A stretch of 64,000 bases of DNA, taken from Agapetus fuscipes (Eukaryota > Arthropoda > Insecta > Trichoptera > Glossosomatidae). Positions 30,201 through 40,369 of the stretch are shown piece after piece. How positions within the stretch are numbered: position 1 is the stretch's first letter; every line of letters starts with the position of its first letter. The notes beneath the pieces were generated by a model. It saw nothing but the letters and a program-made list of their open reading frames with translations. It was not told the origin of the DNA and did no database searches. Both the position numbers and the translations under genes were made by a program. The stretch covers positions 11,346,001 to 11,410,000 of the forward strand of contig OX637339.1 of the NCBI GenBank assembly GCA_951799405.1, in the 5' to 3' direction.

Positions 30201-31743
30201 ATCCTAATATTATTATTTTTATCATCAGAGTCTTTTGGTGCACGAAAAAGACGACACCTAAGATGTAGTGTTAGTAAGGCGAGGTATTTGAGAGCTGTCA
30301 AACATTTTTTTTCTTGTTTTATACATCTCTTTTTGACGTAACAAACCGCTTTCTTTTCTCCCCTTTTCATTGTATTCTAAATTCTGTTTTATGGCACATG
30401 CGTTTCAATGGAAAGAAACTGACGTACTTAATCTTAAACATTTATTTTCATCCATGAATACCATACAAAGACTCAAGACTCAGGGAATCAGTAGTTTAGG
30501 GTGCACTTGCTTGAGTGAGGATACTTTTGACCATCCGTTGGTCGCACTTGTGCAATAAGGACACTTACGTCCTTATTCATAAAAAGATATAAGTTTTTAC
30601 CCAGGTAAGTGAGACTTACCAAAGAGTAGGTTTGCCTCAAAATCTAGTGCCTCAAAAATAAAACCACTGCCTTTAAAATGTGGGTGTACTGTTGGATGCT
30701 TTAGATTTCCTGGATGGATCGAGTCACAAGTGCCAAGGTTATTTCCAGTATGGATTTTATTTGTAAGTACACAATCAGCATTTGTAAGCGCGAACTACAC
30801 GTGTTTGTTTGTGGGCATACATCTGAGAGCTTTGAATGAATATATCCTTGCAACTTAAGATTATAGACACCTGAGACAAACTCCGGAAGTCCATTGCTAA
30901 AAGGAAACACTACTAAGCTACACATATAGTGTAACTTCTTGTCGTGAATTACCCGAAGGCGTCACATGTGGCGAAAAAAAAAACATTTATTTTTACAGGT
31001 TCGGGGGGTCAGCCTTACGCCAAACACTTCAGTTGAAGTGGGGGTTACCCAGCTCCCAAGGGAGCTGGTACTCATTTCTTGCTAAGGCTAAGTAAGTAAG
31101 TCTTGCCAGTATTTTATCTAGGGTTTGAAATAAAAACCGAAACGGGAAATCATTTCTGACACCCTCAGTGGGCTCCATCAAAATAAATTAATGAAACATT
31201 GAGAAATGTTGGTTGAACAACCTAGAGCAGTGGGTTGCCAGAAGCACAAAATTCCTGTTTCGTGCAGCAGAATCTAAAGTGCAAATTGCTATGATAATCA
31301 CAAATGTGCTCTTAAGAGGCCCAATAAGAAGATTCATAGGATGCTCAAGAAAACATTATAGTATCATAGCCTCAAAAATACAGGGCAGGGAAATGATCTT
31401 AAAATTAGTTGAAATTGAGATTAATTTAATAAAAGTTGCAAGTCTATGAAGTATGACGCCCTGTGTATTTATTACATTTTGTAATAGATATTGCTCTTAC
31501 CGCTGAAGTTCTCGATACAATATTGCCGCTCTTTCGGATCAACACAGTCCTCGAAGTCCTCATCGGTAGGCGCTGAAACGTCAAGCATTACATTAATACA
31601 AAAATAAATTAAATTAAATATAATTCCAATAAAAGATTAATGCTTTAATTACGCGGGAAATCATCCTCGTTGTCCTCCTCCTCAGGTTTTGTGCCAGAAG
31701 CGCCAGGAGACGAGGCCTCCGATTTACCGCCCTTGTCCCCCAT
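22469..31743 (-). CDS. ADD1: ADD1-type chromatin protein, complete eight-exon gene
   Basis: This looks like the insect counterpart of the ATRX N-terminus (dADD1 in Drosophila), a nuclear protein that reads histone H3 tails through its ADD domain. Exons, 5' to 3': 31743-31653, 31572-31501, 29838-29588, 28494-28346, 27102-26921, 26115-25953, 24751-24592, 24253-22469. The total is 2853 bases, 950 residues, with all phases consistent. The ATG at 31743 has an in-frame TGA 18 bases upstream. The ADD domain spans residues 63-185: a GATA-like finger (C66, C69, C94, C97) and a PHD finger (C117, C120, C128/C129, C132, C137, C140, C161, C164). The C-terminal exon gives a helical segment near residues 565-640 and a long Glu/Asp-rich tail. 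No SNF2 helicase is present. Function in heterochromatin is inferred from the family. Confidence 0.9.
24592..24751 (-). CDS. ADD1: ADD1 exon 7
   Basis: 53 codons after one completing base. Acceptor TGTGCAG, donor GTAACA. It encodes a Pro/Arg-rich stretch ([17 protein letters not shown]) and a Ser/Leu-rich end. No known domain is visible. Confidence 0.85.
25093..25272. mobile_element. Fold-1 MITE with perfect 35-bp inverted repeats
   Basis: Positions 25093-25127 and 25238-25272 are perfect reverse complements (outer TGCTGGAGTGATGTTTTCC). Between the arms lies TTCATCATCATACTTCACG. It sits in ADD1 intron 7 and could form a long hairpin in the pre-mRNA. Other copies of the family: 5110, 8172, 11995, 49570. 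Confidence 0.85.
25525..25682 (-). mobile_element. CR1/L2-like LINE C-terminal fragment
   Basis: The minus strand encodes [17 protein letters not shown] and [10 protein letters not shown], the usual end of CR1/L2-like reverse transcriptase ORFs. Same strand as ADD1, in an intron. Confidence 0.7.
25760..25885 (+). mobile_element. Possible LINE ORF end fragment
   Basis: The plus strand reads [19 protein letters not shown] and then a stop. It resembles the charged C-terminus of a non-LTR element ORF but no domain can be named. Confidence 0.3.
25953..26115 (-). CDS. ADD1: ADD1 exon 6
   Basis: Acceptor TTTGCAG, donor GTAACA. It completes a split Gly codon, then encodes a Pro/Lys-rich stretch ([31 protein letters not shown]). 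Low-complexity and probably unstructured. Confidence 0.85.
26170..26325. repeat. Rep-3 copy in ADD1 intron
   Basis: Contains CTATGGATTACCGGACAAAC, TGAATGCTTTTATACATC and GGATAGAAAAAAAAC in the same order as the copy at 3515-3690. Confidence 0.5.
26921..27102 (-). CDS. ADD1: ADD1 exon 5
   Basis: Acceptor TGTTGCAG, donor GTAATA. It follows the ADD domain and encodes a basic, Ser-rich linker ([18 protein letters not shown]). Part of this exon has a look-alike 100 bp upstream at 27190-27236. Confidence 0.85.
27190..27236 (-). pseudogene. Partial duplicate of ADD1 exon 5
   Basis: The minus strand reads [10 protein letters not shown], close to [10 protein letters not shown] in exon 5, with CTGCCGGCACAAG shared exactly. 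It is in frame with exon 5 through the unspliced intervening sequence. No convincing donor follows it, so an exon relic is more likely than an alternative exon. Confidence 0.5.
27375..27666. mobile_element. Harbinger-like MITE with about 88-bp inverted repeats
   Basis: TGGGGCTTCCACACGCTTG at the left and its complement at 27648-27666 begin inverted repeats of about 88 bp with no mismatch seen. Flanks are TCA on both sides, a 3-bp target duplication as made by PIF/Harbinger elements. Inside are three copies of an 18-base unit (TTTTGTCTAATGGACTCA). A second copy is at 57041-57969. Confidence 0.8.
28346..28494 (-). CDS. ADD1: ADD1 exon 4: end of ADD domain
   Basis: Encodes [16 protein letters not shown], then [17 protein letters not shown]. 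These supply C140, C161 and C164 of the PHD finger and the C-terminal helix. Human ATRX has a closely similar RNLGRKEL and CYICHPEPL in this place. Donor GTGAGT. Confidence 0.9.
28665..28740 (+). mobile_element. SINE-C 3' fragment
   Basis: Only the end of the family is present: CAGAGGGCTTTTGAGGTGTG and CAACAAATAAATCATCC. Confidence 0.6.
29453..29577 (-). pseudogene. Tandem duplicate of the PHD half of ADD1 exon 3
   Basis: A 125-bp copy of 29581-29705, offset by 128 bp and about 91% identical. It encodes [16 protein letters not shown] and [16 protein letters not shown], with every cysteine kept and four residue changes. It retains a donor (GAG/GTGACA) but no acceptor of its own. Reading through from the true exon hits a stop. 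Confidence 0.8.
29588..29838 (-). CDS. ADD1: ADD1 exon 3: GATA-like finger and PHD finger core
   Basis: Acceptor ATCAG, donor GTAACA, phase 0 at the end. It encodes HCTACDKH and [13 protein letters not shown] (GATA-like finger), then [13 protein letters not shown] and VFCE (PHD finger). The start was chosen because two bases (AG) complete the Glu codon split from exon 2. Confidence 0.9.
29915..30225 (+). mobile_element. SINE-C copy without the 5S part
   Basis: tRNA-like head (TAATCTAGTGGTTAACAC, GGGTTTGAATCCCGGC) followed by the common body (AAAGACCGGTCACTCAAGG, GACCAAGCTCGCAGAGGG) and an ATTATT-rich tail. It lies between ADD1 exons 2 and 3. Confidence 0.75.
30664..30722 (+). mobile_element. 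LINE fragment (family of 36585-36720)
   Basis: CCACTGCCTTTAAAATGTGG and TGTACTGTTGGATGCT match CACTGCCTTTGAAATGTGGG at 36675. Confidence 0.5.
30735..30872 (+). repeat. Rep-1 3' part
   Basis: Contains AGTACACAATCAGCATTTG, GCGCGAACTACACGTG and ATATCCTTGCAACTTAAG. The 5' part is missing. Confidence 0.7.
30908..31172 (-). mobile_element. SINE-A copy lacking its head
   Basis: Minus strand. The 3' motif (AACTAAGCTACACATATAG) and body through CATTTCTGACACCC are present. The tRNA-like part is cut off at 31172. Confidence 0.7.
31501..31572 (-). CDS. ADD1: ADD1 exon 2
   Basis: A short 72-base exon, acceptor GTTTCAG, donor GTAAGA. It encodes [18 protein letters not shown] and leads straight into the ADD domain. 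Confidence 0.85.
31653..31743 (-). CDS. ADD1: ADD1 exon 1 with start codon
   Basis: ATG at 31743-31741 in the context GCAAAATGG, with an in-frame TGA 18 bases upstream. It encodes [16 protein letters not shown] and an acidic run, donor GTAATT. Confidence 0.85.
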
Positions 31744-33608
31744 TTTGCTTTTGTCAGCTCAAACAACTAAACCTAACAACACTGTTATTACAACTTATTA
31801 AGCCGTTAAACAAAAAACAAACATTTATTATGACTGTATAGTATTTCAATATATATATTATAAACTTAAATTTATGCTAAGCACAATTTAATAAAACGTA
31901 TTCGCTCGCCGGAGAATGCAAACGACATTCGACAACGACGCGAGAAATTTTTAGATCTTGAAGTTTTATGTTGTGGCGTGTATTCATATGCGACCAGCTA
32001 AAAACCGGTAGGTACAGAATAAAAAAAACATGAAGCAAAGCTACGTGGAAAAACATTTTTATTTCCAAGAGAATATATAAAGAAAAATATGAAAAATAAT
32101 TTTATTTTTCTAGGTCATAAGAAAATAGCTCATTTTTGCCATTAGGTTAGAAATTTGTATGAAAATATGGTAAAATCATGAATATATAGAACTGGATGGG
32201 CGAAAATCCATATAAATGTCAAACTGGGTATTTTCCAAACGTGCCTACAAAATAGAGTAAATGTGTTGTAGAACATGGAATAATATTTCACTTTAATCAC
32301 TATTCCAAATGATTACGTTGATAAAATTTATTTTTCGTTTGTCGAAATATTTTGTTCGCGAAAGTGACAACCATTTCTAGAACTAGTGATGTTCAAATAC
32401 ATGGGTACTTGCTGCTTCAAGTATGTAACTTCTATGCTCGCGGTAATAGATACTTGTGGAAATCATCCCGTACACAATGAGGTGGGAACATTTTTGAATT
32501 CGGAATTTATCAGATATATTCATACTTGCAACAACACTACTAACAAATCCGTTACCATAGTGATGTCATGTGTTTCCTTGGTGATTTGTAAATAGATTGA
32601 AGACGGAGTAGAGACACGTTGCTTACATAGAAAATGAGAAAAGCATTTCATATGTCGTGAGCGAGATAGCATTATAAACAATGTATGGTGTCAAAGACGG
32701 TCCATCATGTTGATTGGTATTAAATGACATGTACGACCCCTCCATTTAATACTTCCTCCATGGGTAAAATACAGAAAAAGAGTAAATACACTTTTTTTGT
32801 AATGAAGTTACGCAAGAAACATGCTTATAATGTTATTTATCTAAAAGATTTGACGTTAAATCACATTCATAATGCTTAATCCTTCTCTAGCATAATATTT
32901 TCGACTGCCGGGGAATATTTTTTTTTATGCTTACAATATAAATGATCAAGGGAATATTTTTACTGTATGACCACACAAAACTGCGGCAGTTTGAAAAAAA
33001 ATGTTCCATCATGTGGTAGTGTGTGTGCGCGCTCAGTGTAGTGAGTCGTTGCAAGTCGTTGCCTTGGTAGAGTGTATTCGCACAGTCACTCTCATACAAA
33101 AGCTTTAAATTTAACTTAAAACAGTGAAAATAATAAAATTTAAGTGGTTAAATAGAAAACCATATAGGTTATTTACTATTTGAACATTTTTTTTGTATTT
33201 GAATAATACAAATTAACTGTTAAAATTGACGTGTAAAAAATGACAGTTGCAACACTCCGGTCTAATTCATTTAACGCGAAGTTTTGTTTGTACACTTGCA
33301 CATTGTTCTGTATTTGCAGTTTTGAGTGATTATGTAAATATTATGGTTGCGCCATGATAACTTATCGTCAGAAAATCCAGACCCCAAAAAAGTAATTATT
33401 TATTTCAACAGTTAAAAAAAACTCCAACCGATGACTACAAAGTTAAAAAAAACTTTAAACATTTAAAAAACAAGTGATAAGTATAAGATAAAGTAGTTTT
33501 GTTACGTTTATATTGAAAGCTGTGATATAAAGTAGGTATATTGTTTTTTTTTGAGCGATTACTAATGGTTTTTAAAGTAAATTGTGATAGTGTATATAAA
33601 GCTTAGAA
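31744..33608. promoter_or_regulatory. Divergent spacer between ADD1 and bestrophin
   Basis: AT-rich, 1.9 kb, no coding exon or repeat recognised. As both genes start away from it, it should contain the two promoters and 5' UTRs. No core promoter element can be assigned with confidence. Confidence 0.4.
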
Positions 33609-33679
33609 ATGACGGTGACCTATACAGCTGAGGTAGCGACTTGCAGAGGATTTGGATGCTTCCTAAAACTGCTATTCAG
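33609..33679 (+). CDS. Best1: Bestrophin chloride channel, first coding exon
   Basis: The ATG at 33609 opens a frame of 23 codons plus AG, ending at a GTAATA donor. It reads MTVTYTAEVATCRGFGC and then FLKLLF, the highly conserved N-terminus of bestrophins (MT-hydrophobic-TY start, then LL-R). The next conserved piece (W-K/R-G-S-I-Y-K) should start on the following exon. An in-frame TAA lies 12 bases upstream, fixing the start. Bestrophins are pentameric Ca2+-activated chloride channels. I found no second exon in the remaining 30 kb. Confidence 0.8.
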
Positions 33680-33877
33680 GTAATATTTCAATTATTATTG
33701 TTTTTAGATTAATAGATTTTCTTAATTTTTATTTGAAAAGAATTCAGCTGAAATTTTATTGGAATTTTCTATTGTAAGTAAAATAAAAAATAAAATAGGT
33801 ACTTCCAAGTAGTCACACTTGAAGGTATCTATATAATTATATTAAGTGTACCTACCGGCTATCTATATAGGTACTTA

Positions 33878-34165
33878 CGCTCGTGTTCGAATCCCACCGA
33901 GGGTGTCAGAAATCATTTCCTGTTTCGGTGCTCATTGCAAACCCATAATAAAATGCCGGCAAGGTTTACTCAGCCTTCACAAGAAATGGGTACAAACCCC
34001 CTCTGGAGGTGGGAAACCCCCGCTTCAACTGAAGTGGTTGGCGTAAGGCCGGCCCCCTTACCTGTAAAAATAAACAGGTTACACTCGCCACATGCGAGTC
34101 CTTCGGGGAAAACGCGGCAAGAAGTTACACTATATATGTAGTATTATGTAGCTTAGTAGCCACTC
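33878..34165 (+). mobile_element. SINE-A copy
   Basis: Plus strand, starting inside the head (GTGTTCGAATCCCACCGAGG) and running to TGTAGCTTAGTAGCC. Confidence 0.75.
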
Positions 34166-34390
34166 CGTATAATTTTCTCGGCGGGTAGACGTCACACTTC
34201 CATTTGAAAATGGTCCTTAGCAACCAATGACCAAATATTGATATTCATTTTCCCTAGCAACTCGGCCGCGTGACGTCACAACTTTGTTCCGAGACCGTTT
34301 TGTATTTATTTTTGCTTAAAATATATTATAACATATTTGTTTATTAAAACACAAAATATTTATTCTGGGATATTTAAGTAGGTATTAATA

Positions 34391-34830
34391 AGGGGCCGTC
34401 CATAAATTACGTCACCGATTTTGGCCGATTTTCAACCCCCCCCCCCCTTACAATCATCCTATAGTCATTATCTAAGTTCGCGCGAACCAGCCTACCACCA
34501 CCTTCAGAAAGGAACTGAAGACACTACTTTTCTCGAGAAGCCATGGCGCCCTTGAGATGGTCCTGGACCATTAAATGGCGCCACAGGAAAGAAATCATCC
34601 ATCATCATCATCATCATCTAATGACCCCTTCCCCCCCCCCCTTGCTGTAATAATGGATGAGCTTAATAATTAATAATGTTATATTACTTACATAATATTT
34701 TGTATATTTTGTAGAAATTGGTATTTACAAGAACGACATCACTTTTGGTACTCGTACATCATTTGCCATCATCCGCAGACCAGTCTCCCCCCCCCCTTAA
34801 TGCGAATGATGTAATATATGAACAGCCCCT
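34391..34830. mobile_element. MITE with poly-C tracts, interrupted by a LINE end
   Basis: AGGGGCCGTCCATAAATTAC at the left and GTAATATATGAACAGCCCCT at the right are imperfect inverted repeats, with C-runs near both ends. This GGGCCGTCCATAAATTACGT end is a common arthropod repeat terminus. A LINE 3' end has inserted at 34476-34615. Confidence 0.7.
34476..34615 (+). mobile_element. CR1/L2-like LINE 3' end with target duplication
   Basis: Near copy of the 3' end at 1931-2080 in the opposite orientation, ending in ATC triplets. ATCTAA flanks it on both sides (34470-34475, 34616-34621). Confidence 0.75.
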
Positions 34831-35269
34831 AAGCAGTACAATTTAAAAAAAATGTGCCATAATCTACATTTTAGAATTGAGATCATTAAATCTACTCATT
34901 TGTTTTTTAATTGATTTTACGAATTTCTTATCATTCTCTCGACTGGTTATGGTTCACTCAGTCATTGCAATTTACAAAGAATATCTTTGTTAGTGCACCG
35001 TGACTCATTTCAGAATGTTGCCAAAAATATGAGTAAAAGTTTGTTTTGGGCCATTCTGCACCTACATAGTACAATATACTCCATCAAAAAATAATGACTG
35101 CCAACCACATCAAATGAAAAACTATCTAAAAAAAGTTTTTTACTGTTTTTCCACGCATGGATACCAAAACATAACTTCTGCCAACCATCAACAAAGAGAA
35201 ATCCGATGTTCCTCGAACATACTCTGAGGAATAAAAATATCACCTTTCCCGTCTTAGGTATTTTAAAAG

Positions 35270-35365
35270 GAAAGATTGGAAAAACACCGAAAGATATCGT
35301 TTTTCAAGAACTTCTGATTACAAATCCCTGTTTGGGGTTGCGGCATCCAAAGAAAAAATAGCCTT
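35270..35365 (+). mobile_element. Diverged LINE fragment (family of 63550-63966)
   Basis: ACACCGAAAGATATCG and GCGGCATCCAAAG follow the order of ACACCGAAGGACATCG and GCAGCATCCAATG near 63760-63840. Confidence 0.45.
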
Positions 35366-35854
35366 TTTGATTATTTATAATGATAATTTATTCATAAAAA
35401 AGGTTTATATCATTTAAGTAGATAAGGTACAACTTTTATGAGGTCTGCATGTGAAGACAATATTGTGATGTCACACGGCCGGGTTGCTAGAGAATACAAG
35501 TATTTTGTTAGGTTGTTATTATGTGCACGGCGAAGTTGACTTACTTTATTCGTTAAGTTGCAAATTTATAAACACGACATGGCACCGTGCAAATGAATTA
35601 ACCTAACCTAACCTAAGTAAATATGAATACTTACCCTACAGAATAAATTTAAAACAAAAAGTAAAGCAATATAAATAATATCAATAAATCACATTAACAA
35701 ATTAACCAGCGGCTGCCGTGCGCATAAGAATAATGATTTTGTTATTGGTTTCTAAGGACGGCAGTCCCATGCAAGACTGACAATTCCAAATTCATAAATG
35801 TTCCGACCTCGTTCTACGTGTGCCTGAACTAGGAAAACCTGTGTGTCAGGCATG

Positions 35855-35960
35855 GAGAGTTTGAATGTGTAAGCGCGAAATTATCCGTGGCTGCGTGTGG
35901 GCGTGCATTAAATATACGCCCTTAATGTCAATACATCTTTTCAACTTAGATTACGGACAT
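35855..35960 (+). repeat. Rep-1 3' fragment
   Basis: GTAAGCGCGAAATTATCCGTG, then GGGCGTGCATTAAATA and CTTTTCAACTTAGATTACG. Confidence 0.6.
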
Positions 35961-36379
35961 CGAAGTGACACTGAGCGAAGAAGAAAATTATGTACCAAAA
36001 AATAAGTTTTTTAGGTAGGTAGGTATATATTTTCATGGTGGGCGGTATTTTCCTGAGTGAGTAGCCCTGCTCGATGACTCACATTTTTTGTTCTAATGAT
36101 TCATGATTTGAATAAAGAACAACATTTGAATAGTTGAATACCTACCAGCAATGTACCGAGGACGTGATTTCCGCAAATTCTAATCCGCCAAAAAAATACT
36201 AAGAATTTCTACAGATTACCTTTACCGTCTTCGAGTGACTGGTTGTTGAAGGAAGTTGTCAAGATTGTGGTCTAAAATAGATTAAAATTTATTATGAAAG
36301 TCTTCAAATAATTTAAGTAGTTTGATTTGTTAAAAACATATCAAAAACATTATTTCAAATGTTAAAATCGTATTCCTTC

Positions 36380-36567
36380 CAAGGTTTACTCAGCCTTCAC
36401 AATAAATGAATACCAGCCCCCTCGGGAGCTGGGAAACCCCCACTTCAACTGAAGTGGTTAGCGTAAGGCCGGCCCCCTTACCTGTAAAAATAAATAGGTT
36501 CAACTCGCCACATGCGACCCCTTCGGGTTAACGCGGCAAGTAGTTACACTATATGTGTAGCTTAGTT
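36380..36567 (+). mobile_element. SINE-A 3' part
   Basis: Starts at AAGGTTTACTCAGCCTTCAC and ends at TGTGTAGCTTAGTTGGG. The head is missing. Confidence 0.75.
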
Positions 36568-36584
36568 GGGTTGCGTTTGCGTTG

Positions 36585-36720
36585 CGTTGCTGCGTGGTGA
36601 GATGCTACATCTTGCCAATTGTTCTCTATGGCATGGAAGGGTGGACACTTACACAGTGCCTGGAGAACAGAAGCACTGCCTTTGAAATGTGGGTGTACAG
36701 TCACATGCTAAAAAATCCTG
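36585..36720 (+). mobile_element. LINE reverse-transcriptase C-terminal fragment
   Basis: Encodes LPIVLYGMEGWTL and FEMWVYSHMLKN, a typical C-terminal segment of non-LTR ORF2 proteins. Truncated on both sides. Confidence 0.65.
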
Positions 36721-36731
36721 GATGCCGGGAA

Positions 36732-36905
36732 GTCTGGTCGATATCTCAGTTGGTAGAGTGCTTGTATTCCATGCCGAGAGTTCGGGTACGAATCCCACCG
36801 AGGGTGTCAGAAATTATTTTCCGTTTCGGTGCTCATTTCAAAACCCACAATAAAAGGTTTACTCAGCCTTTTCCCAGCCCCCCCGGGAGGCGTGTTCCCA
36901 TTCCA
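36732..36905 (+). mobile_element. SINE-A 5' part
   Basis: Head GATATCTCAGTTGGTAGAG and GTTCGGGTACGAATCCCACC, then a shortened body ending about 36905. Confidence 0.75.
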
Positions 36906-37339
36906 CAACGCAAAACGAATGTTCACTCACACTTGCACACGGAAGTATTGCAGATATGAGTGAACCTAGCTGAAAACCAACTGTTATCAAATAGCTTTAT
37001 ACTGGCACACAAGCAATTTAATGCACATACACAGTTATGAGTGGTGAAAATTGATAAATAAGACAGCTGGAATACATTTAATGAAAAGTTTTATTTATTT
37101 AATTTCTTTATATATGACTCTTGAAAATGACGACAGTCGAAAGTACTCGAGGATAAAATAACAAATTAATATTAAAAAAAGAAAAATACTTACGTTTTAT
37201 AAGAAATTCAATAGATGAAGAAGAATTTTCACTAAGTAAATGCATAAACCTGTATAAGGGTAACGCCGTTTAAATTTGTACCATAACTGTCGACCGGCAA
37301 GATTCAAGAAAACGAAAACATCGTGAGTTAAATTAAGGT

Positions 37340-37450
37340 CTATTCAAAATGACGGACAGGTTCGAAAAATTAGGTTTTTTTACATTTCGATATCTCATTT
37401 CTTTTTTCGACGACGAATACAAGATTTTATAGCAGTTCGTAAACACTGTT
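37340..37450 (+). repeat. Fragment of the 2.1-kb unit's end
   Basis: GACGGACAGGTTCGAAAAATT and CGACGAATACAAGATTTTATA resemble the terminal part of the unit at 40248-40369. Confidence 0.55.
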
Positions 37451-37589
37451 CAGTAAAAATATAAGAGCACCATTTTGAATGTCTATAAATATGAATGTTG
37501 TTTGTCTATGAATGTTTAATAAAAATATGAATACGCACATTTAAAATAACTACCTAAAATCGTTCGTTTATTGTATTTCAATAAGTTTC

Positions 37590-37805
37590 CTTGACTTATA
37601 GGTTAGTATGAAGCTGACCACTCATACTGTAAAAAATGGTTCACTTTACCAATGTTACCATTGTGTCAGGTAAGGTCGGCAAGAGTTGCAGGGCTTATGT
37701 TCATTTGAGATTGGGTTTTATATTGTAGGTTCACATGCAGCATGTTTAAGTACGAACTTAAAGTCTTAAATGCAATATATTTTTGTAACTTAGATTATAG
37801 ATTAT
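37590..37805 (+). repeat. Rep-1 copy
   Basis: From TTCCTTGACTTATAGGTTAG to GTAACTTAGATTATAGATTA. Confidence 0.8.
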
Positions 37806-38240
37806 CATAGATTTAGATAGATAGGTAATGTTTTTTTTGCGTACATTTTTCACAGTATCCAGCACCGATATAAAAATTAGGTACCTCTGTGGTCCAAATT
37901 ACATTTAATCGTTTAGCCCACAGATCACGGAATAAACCTTTTTGCTATTTTGAATAACAAACATCAAACGGTGCATTTAAAATATTAATAGCATGTAGTA
38001 AGGTTGATTAGATAGTTTTATTTTTCAATTAGGTACGTAAATGTTATTTGTTAGTCAACCATAAATTAACGGTAAGTAGGTGTATTTTTTTAAACCTACG
38101 TGAATACACCTTAATACTGGTAACATACGGTAAAGATTGTAAATAAAAAACCGCCCGACATTACCTTAAACTTGTGCCATTTGAAAAATAATACTGTCAG
38201 CAATGATAAAAACATACAATCATTAGAAGAATTAATGGAT

Positions 38241-40369
38241 CTAAGTAAATAAATTGTACAGTGGACTGCACAGGACTTTATAGCACAAAATACGGTCATG
38301 TTTAGGTCATAGCCAATTTTCATAACTAAACATTTAATTGTGTGTAAGTAATGAAGCTAATCTTTGTAAGCAATCGTCTTTTTGCAGTATTATCATTGAT
38401 CCCGTTTGTATCAAAACGAACACTTTGTTTGGTGGGTACCTATACTTTTCATTGATATTTTGGAAAGTTATGATTGATTATCATATGGGTACAACTTATT
38501 ATTTTAAGACTCGTAGCCTAGTATTTTACATTAGGCGTTTTAGTACCAAGAATATTACAATTATTTTTGTATTAAAATTTGTCACTTTGTATGGTGGCTA
38601 CACCTTATAATATTTATTTGAAAAAAGTAATGATTAATGTATGTAGGTATATATAAGAGCTTTTCAATTGTAGAACATTATTTTTTAGTTAACCCGTTCT
38701 CTGCCGGGAAAATTTAAAATATTGTTTTCTCTTGTATGGCAACCCCCAAAACAAAGAGTATTAAGAGGCAATGCTTATTGTTGTTATATAGCAATTGATT
38801 GTGCGAATTGTTATGTAGGTTTATTTATGGGTATTAGACGTTTTGCTACCAAAAATATTACAATAATTTTTTGTATGAAAATTTGTCACTTTGTATGGTG
38901 GCTATACTTTATAATATTTTTTTGAAAAAAGTAATGATTCATGTATGTAGGTATATATAAAAGCTTTTCAATTGTGCAATATTATTTTTTAGTTAACCTT
39001 TTCTCTGCCGAGAAATTTTAAATTATTTTTTTCACTTGTATGGCAACCCCCAAAACAAAGAAAATTATGAGGCAATGGTTATTGTTGTTACATAGCAGTA
39101 TTATAATGACGATTATACAAAAAAAATAAAGAAAATCGTAGGAGCCGTTTTTGAGAAAATCTCATTTGAAATTTTCAGCTGTTCGGAAGCCATCTTGAAT
39201 TTTCTAAAATTTGAAAAATGTTTCACTATGAATTATAGTGATAAACAAGTTTTTTCTGATAAAGTTAAGAAACATAAAAGTTGTTTGCGTTCTGATGGGT
39301 TTTTGTAGCCTTTTAATTTTAATTTTTGATATCATGTAAACGGCACTTTATGTTTTTATTTTCAAAATTTTTATTTAATTTTTATATAGAATTTGATGTT
39401 ACGTATAAAATTGTAGAATATAGCTTTTTTGTCAACGCTTTTACTTCTGAGAAAATCACAATTGTTTATTTTTTTCATATGGCAACTCAGACGCAGATTA
39501 GCAAAAATGTTGCCATACCTAAATTTAGTAAGAATGTATCAAGCAACTACTTTACTAAAAATTAAAAAAAAATCGTTAGAGCCGTTTTTGAGAAAATCGC
39601 ATTTGAAGTTTTCTCCTCTTTGGAAGCCATCTTGAATTCTCAAAATAGTGAAAAACAAATTATAGTGAAAAAAAGTTTGTAATTTTTTCTTGTGAACCTA
39701 AAAAAAGGTTTACAAAATTGCGTTTTTATGGGTCTTTTTAATATTTTCGATGAAAATTTTGAGATCGTGTAAACGGTACTTTAAGTAAAATTTTGTTTCA
39801 AGTATTCTTTAAATTTTTGTAGAAATTAATATTGCGCGTAATATTGTAGAACATTTTTTTTTTTGTCAACCCAGCCATTTCCGAGATAAACACAATCGTT
39901 TTTTTCTTTCATATGGCAACTTATAGACGCAGGTTGGGAAGAGTGTTGCCATAACAAATTTTCTTCACGACAATTAAGGCAACGACCACACTGAAATTTT
40001 AAAGAAAATCGTTAGAGCCGTTTTTGAGAAAAATGCAATTTTATGTTTTTTTTTGTATGACAGCCATCTTGAATTTTTAGGTTGGTGCCATGCCGGTCGG
40101 CTCATCAAAATCTGTGGTTGTCAATTCTCTAAATCCAAAAATTGGTGTCTCTTCGATCAGTAGTTCCGGCTGGGACATACATACATCCATACGGACGGAC
40201 GGACGGACGGACGGACGGACGGACGGACGGACGGACGGACGGACGGACAGGTTCGACAAATTAGGTTTTTTTGCATGTCCTGGTGCAGGACAACTCATTT
40301 CCGTTGAAACCTCATTTTTTTTTTTTCGGACGAATACAATACTTTATAACAGTCCTTCGGACTGCTATA
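38241..40369 (+). repeat. 2.1-kb non-coding unit, copy A
   Basis: Starts AGTAAATAAATTGTACAGTG and ends with a hairpin (CAGTCC TTCG GACTG) at about 40350-40368. Inside are two copies of a block of about 300 bp (38530-38840 and 38838-39110), and three repeats of about 430 bp centred on GCCGTTTTTGAGAAAAT at 39145, 39580 and 40015. An ACGG microsatellite follows. No coding capacity is visible. Copy B follows directly. Confidence 0.8.
40191..40248 (+). repeat. ACGG microsatellite
   Basis: About 14 head-to-tail ACGG units. The equivalent run in copy B (43379-43412) is shorter. A frame over it reads RTDG repeats on the plus strand but is not a gene. Confidence 0.95.

Noticed and set aside
33591..33602. 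TATATAAAG as TATA box of bestrophin
   Set aside because: It ends only seven bases before the ATG, too close for a normal transcription start and leader.
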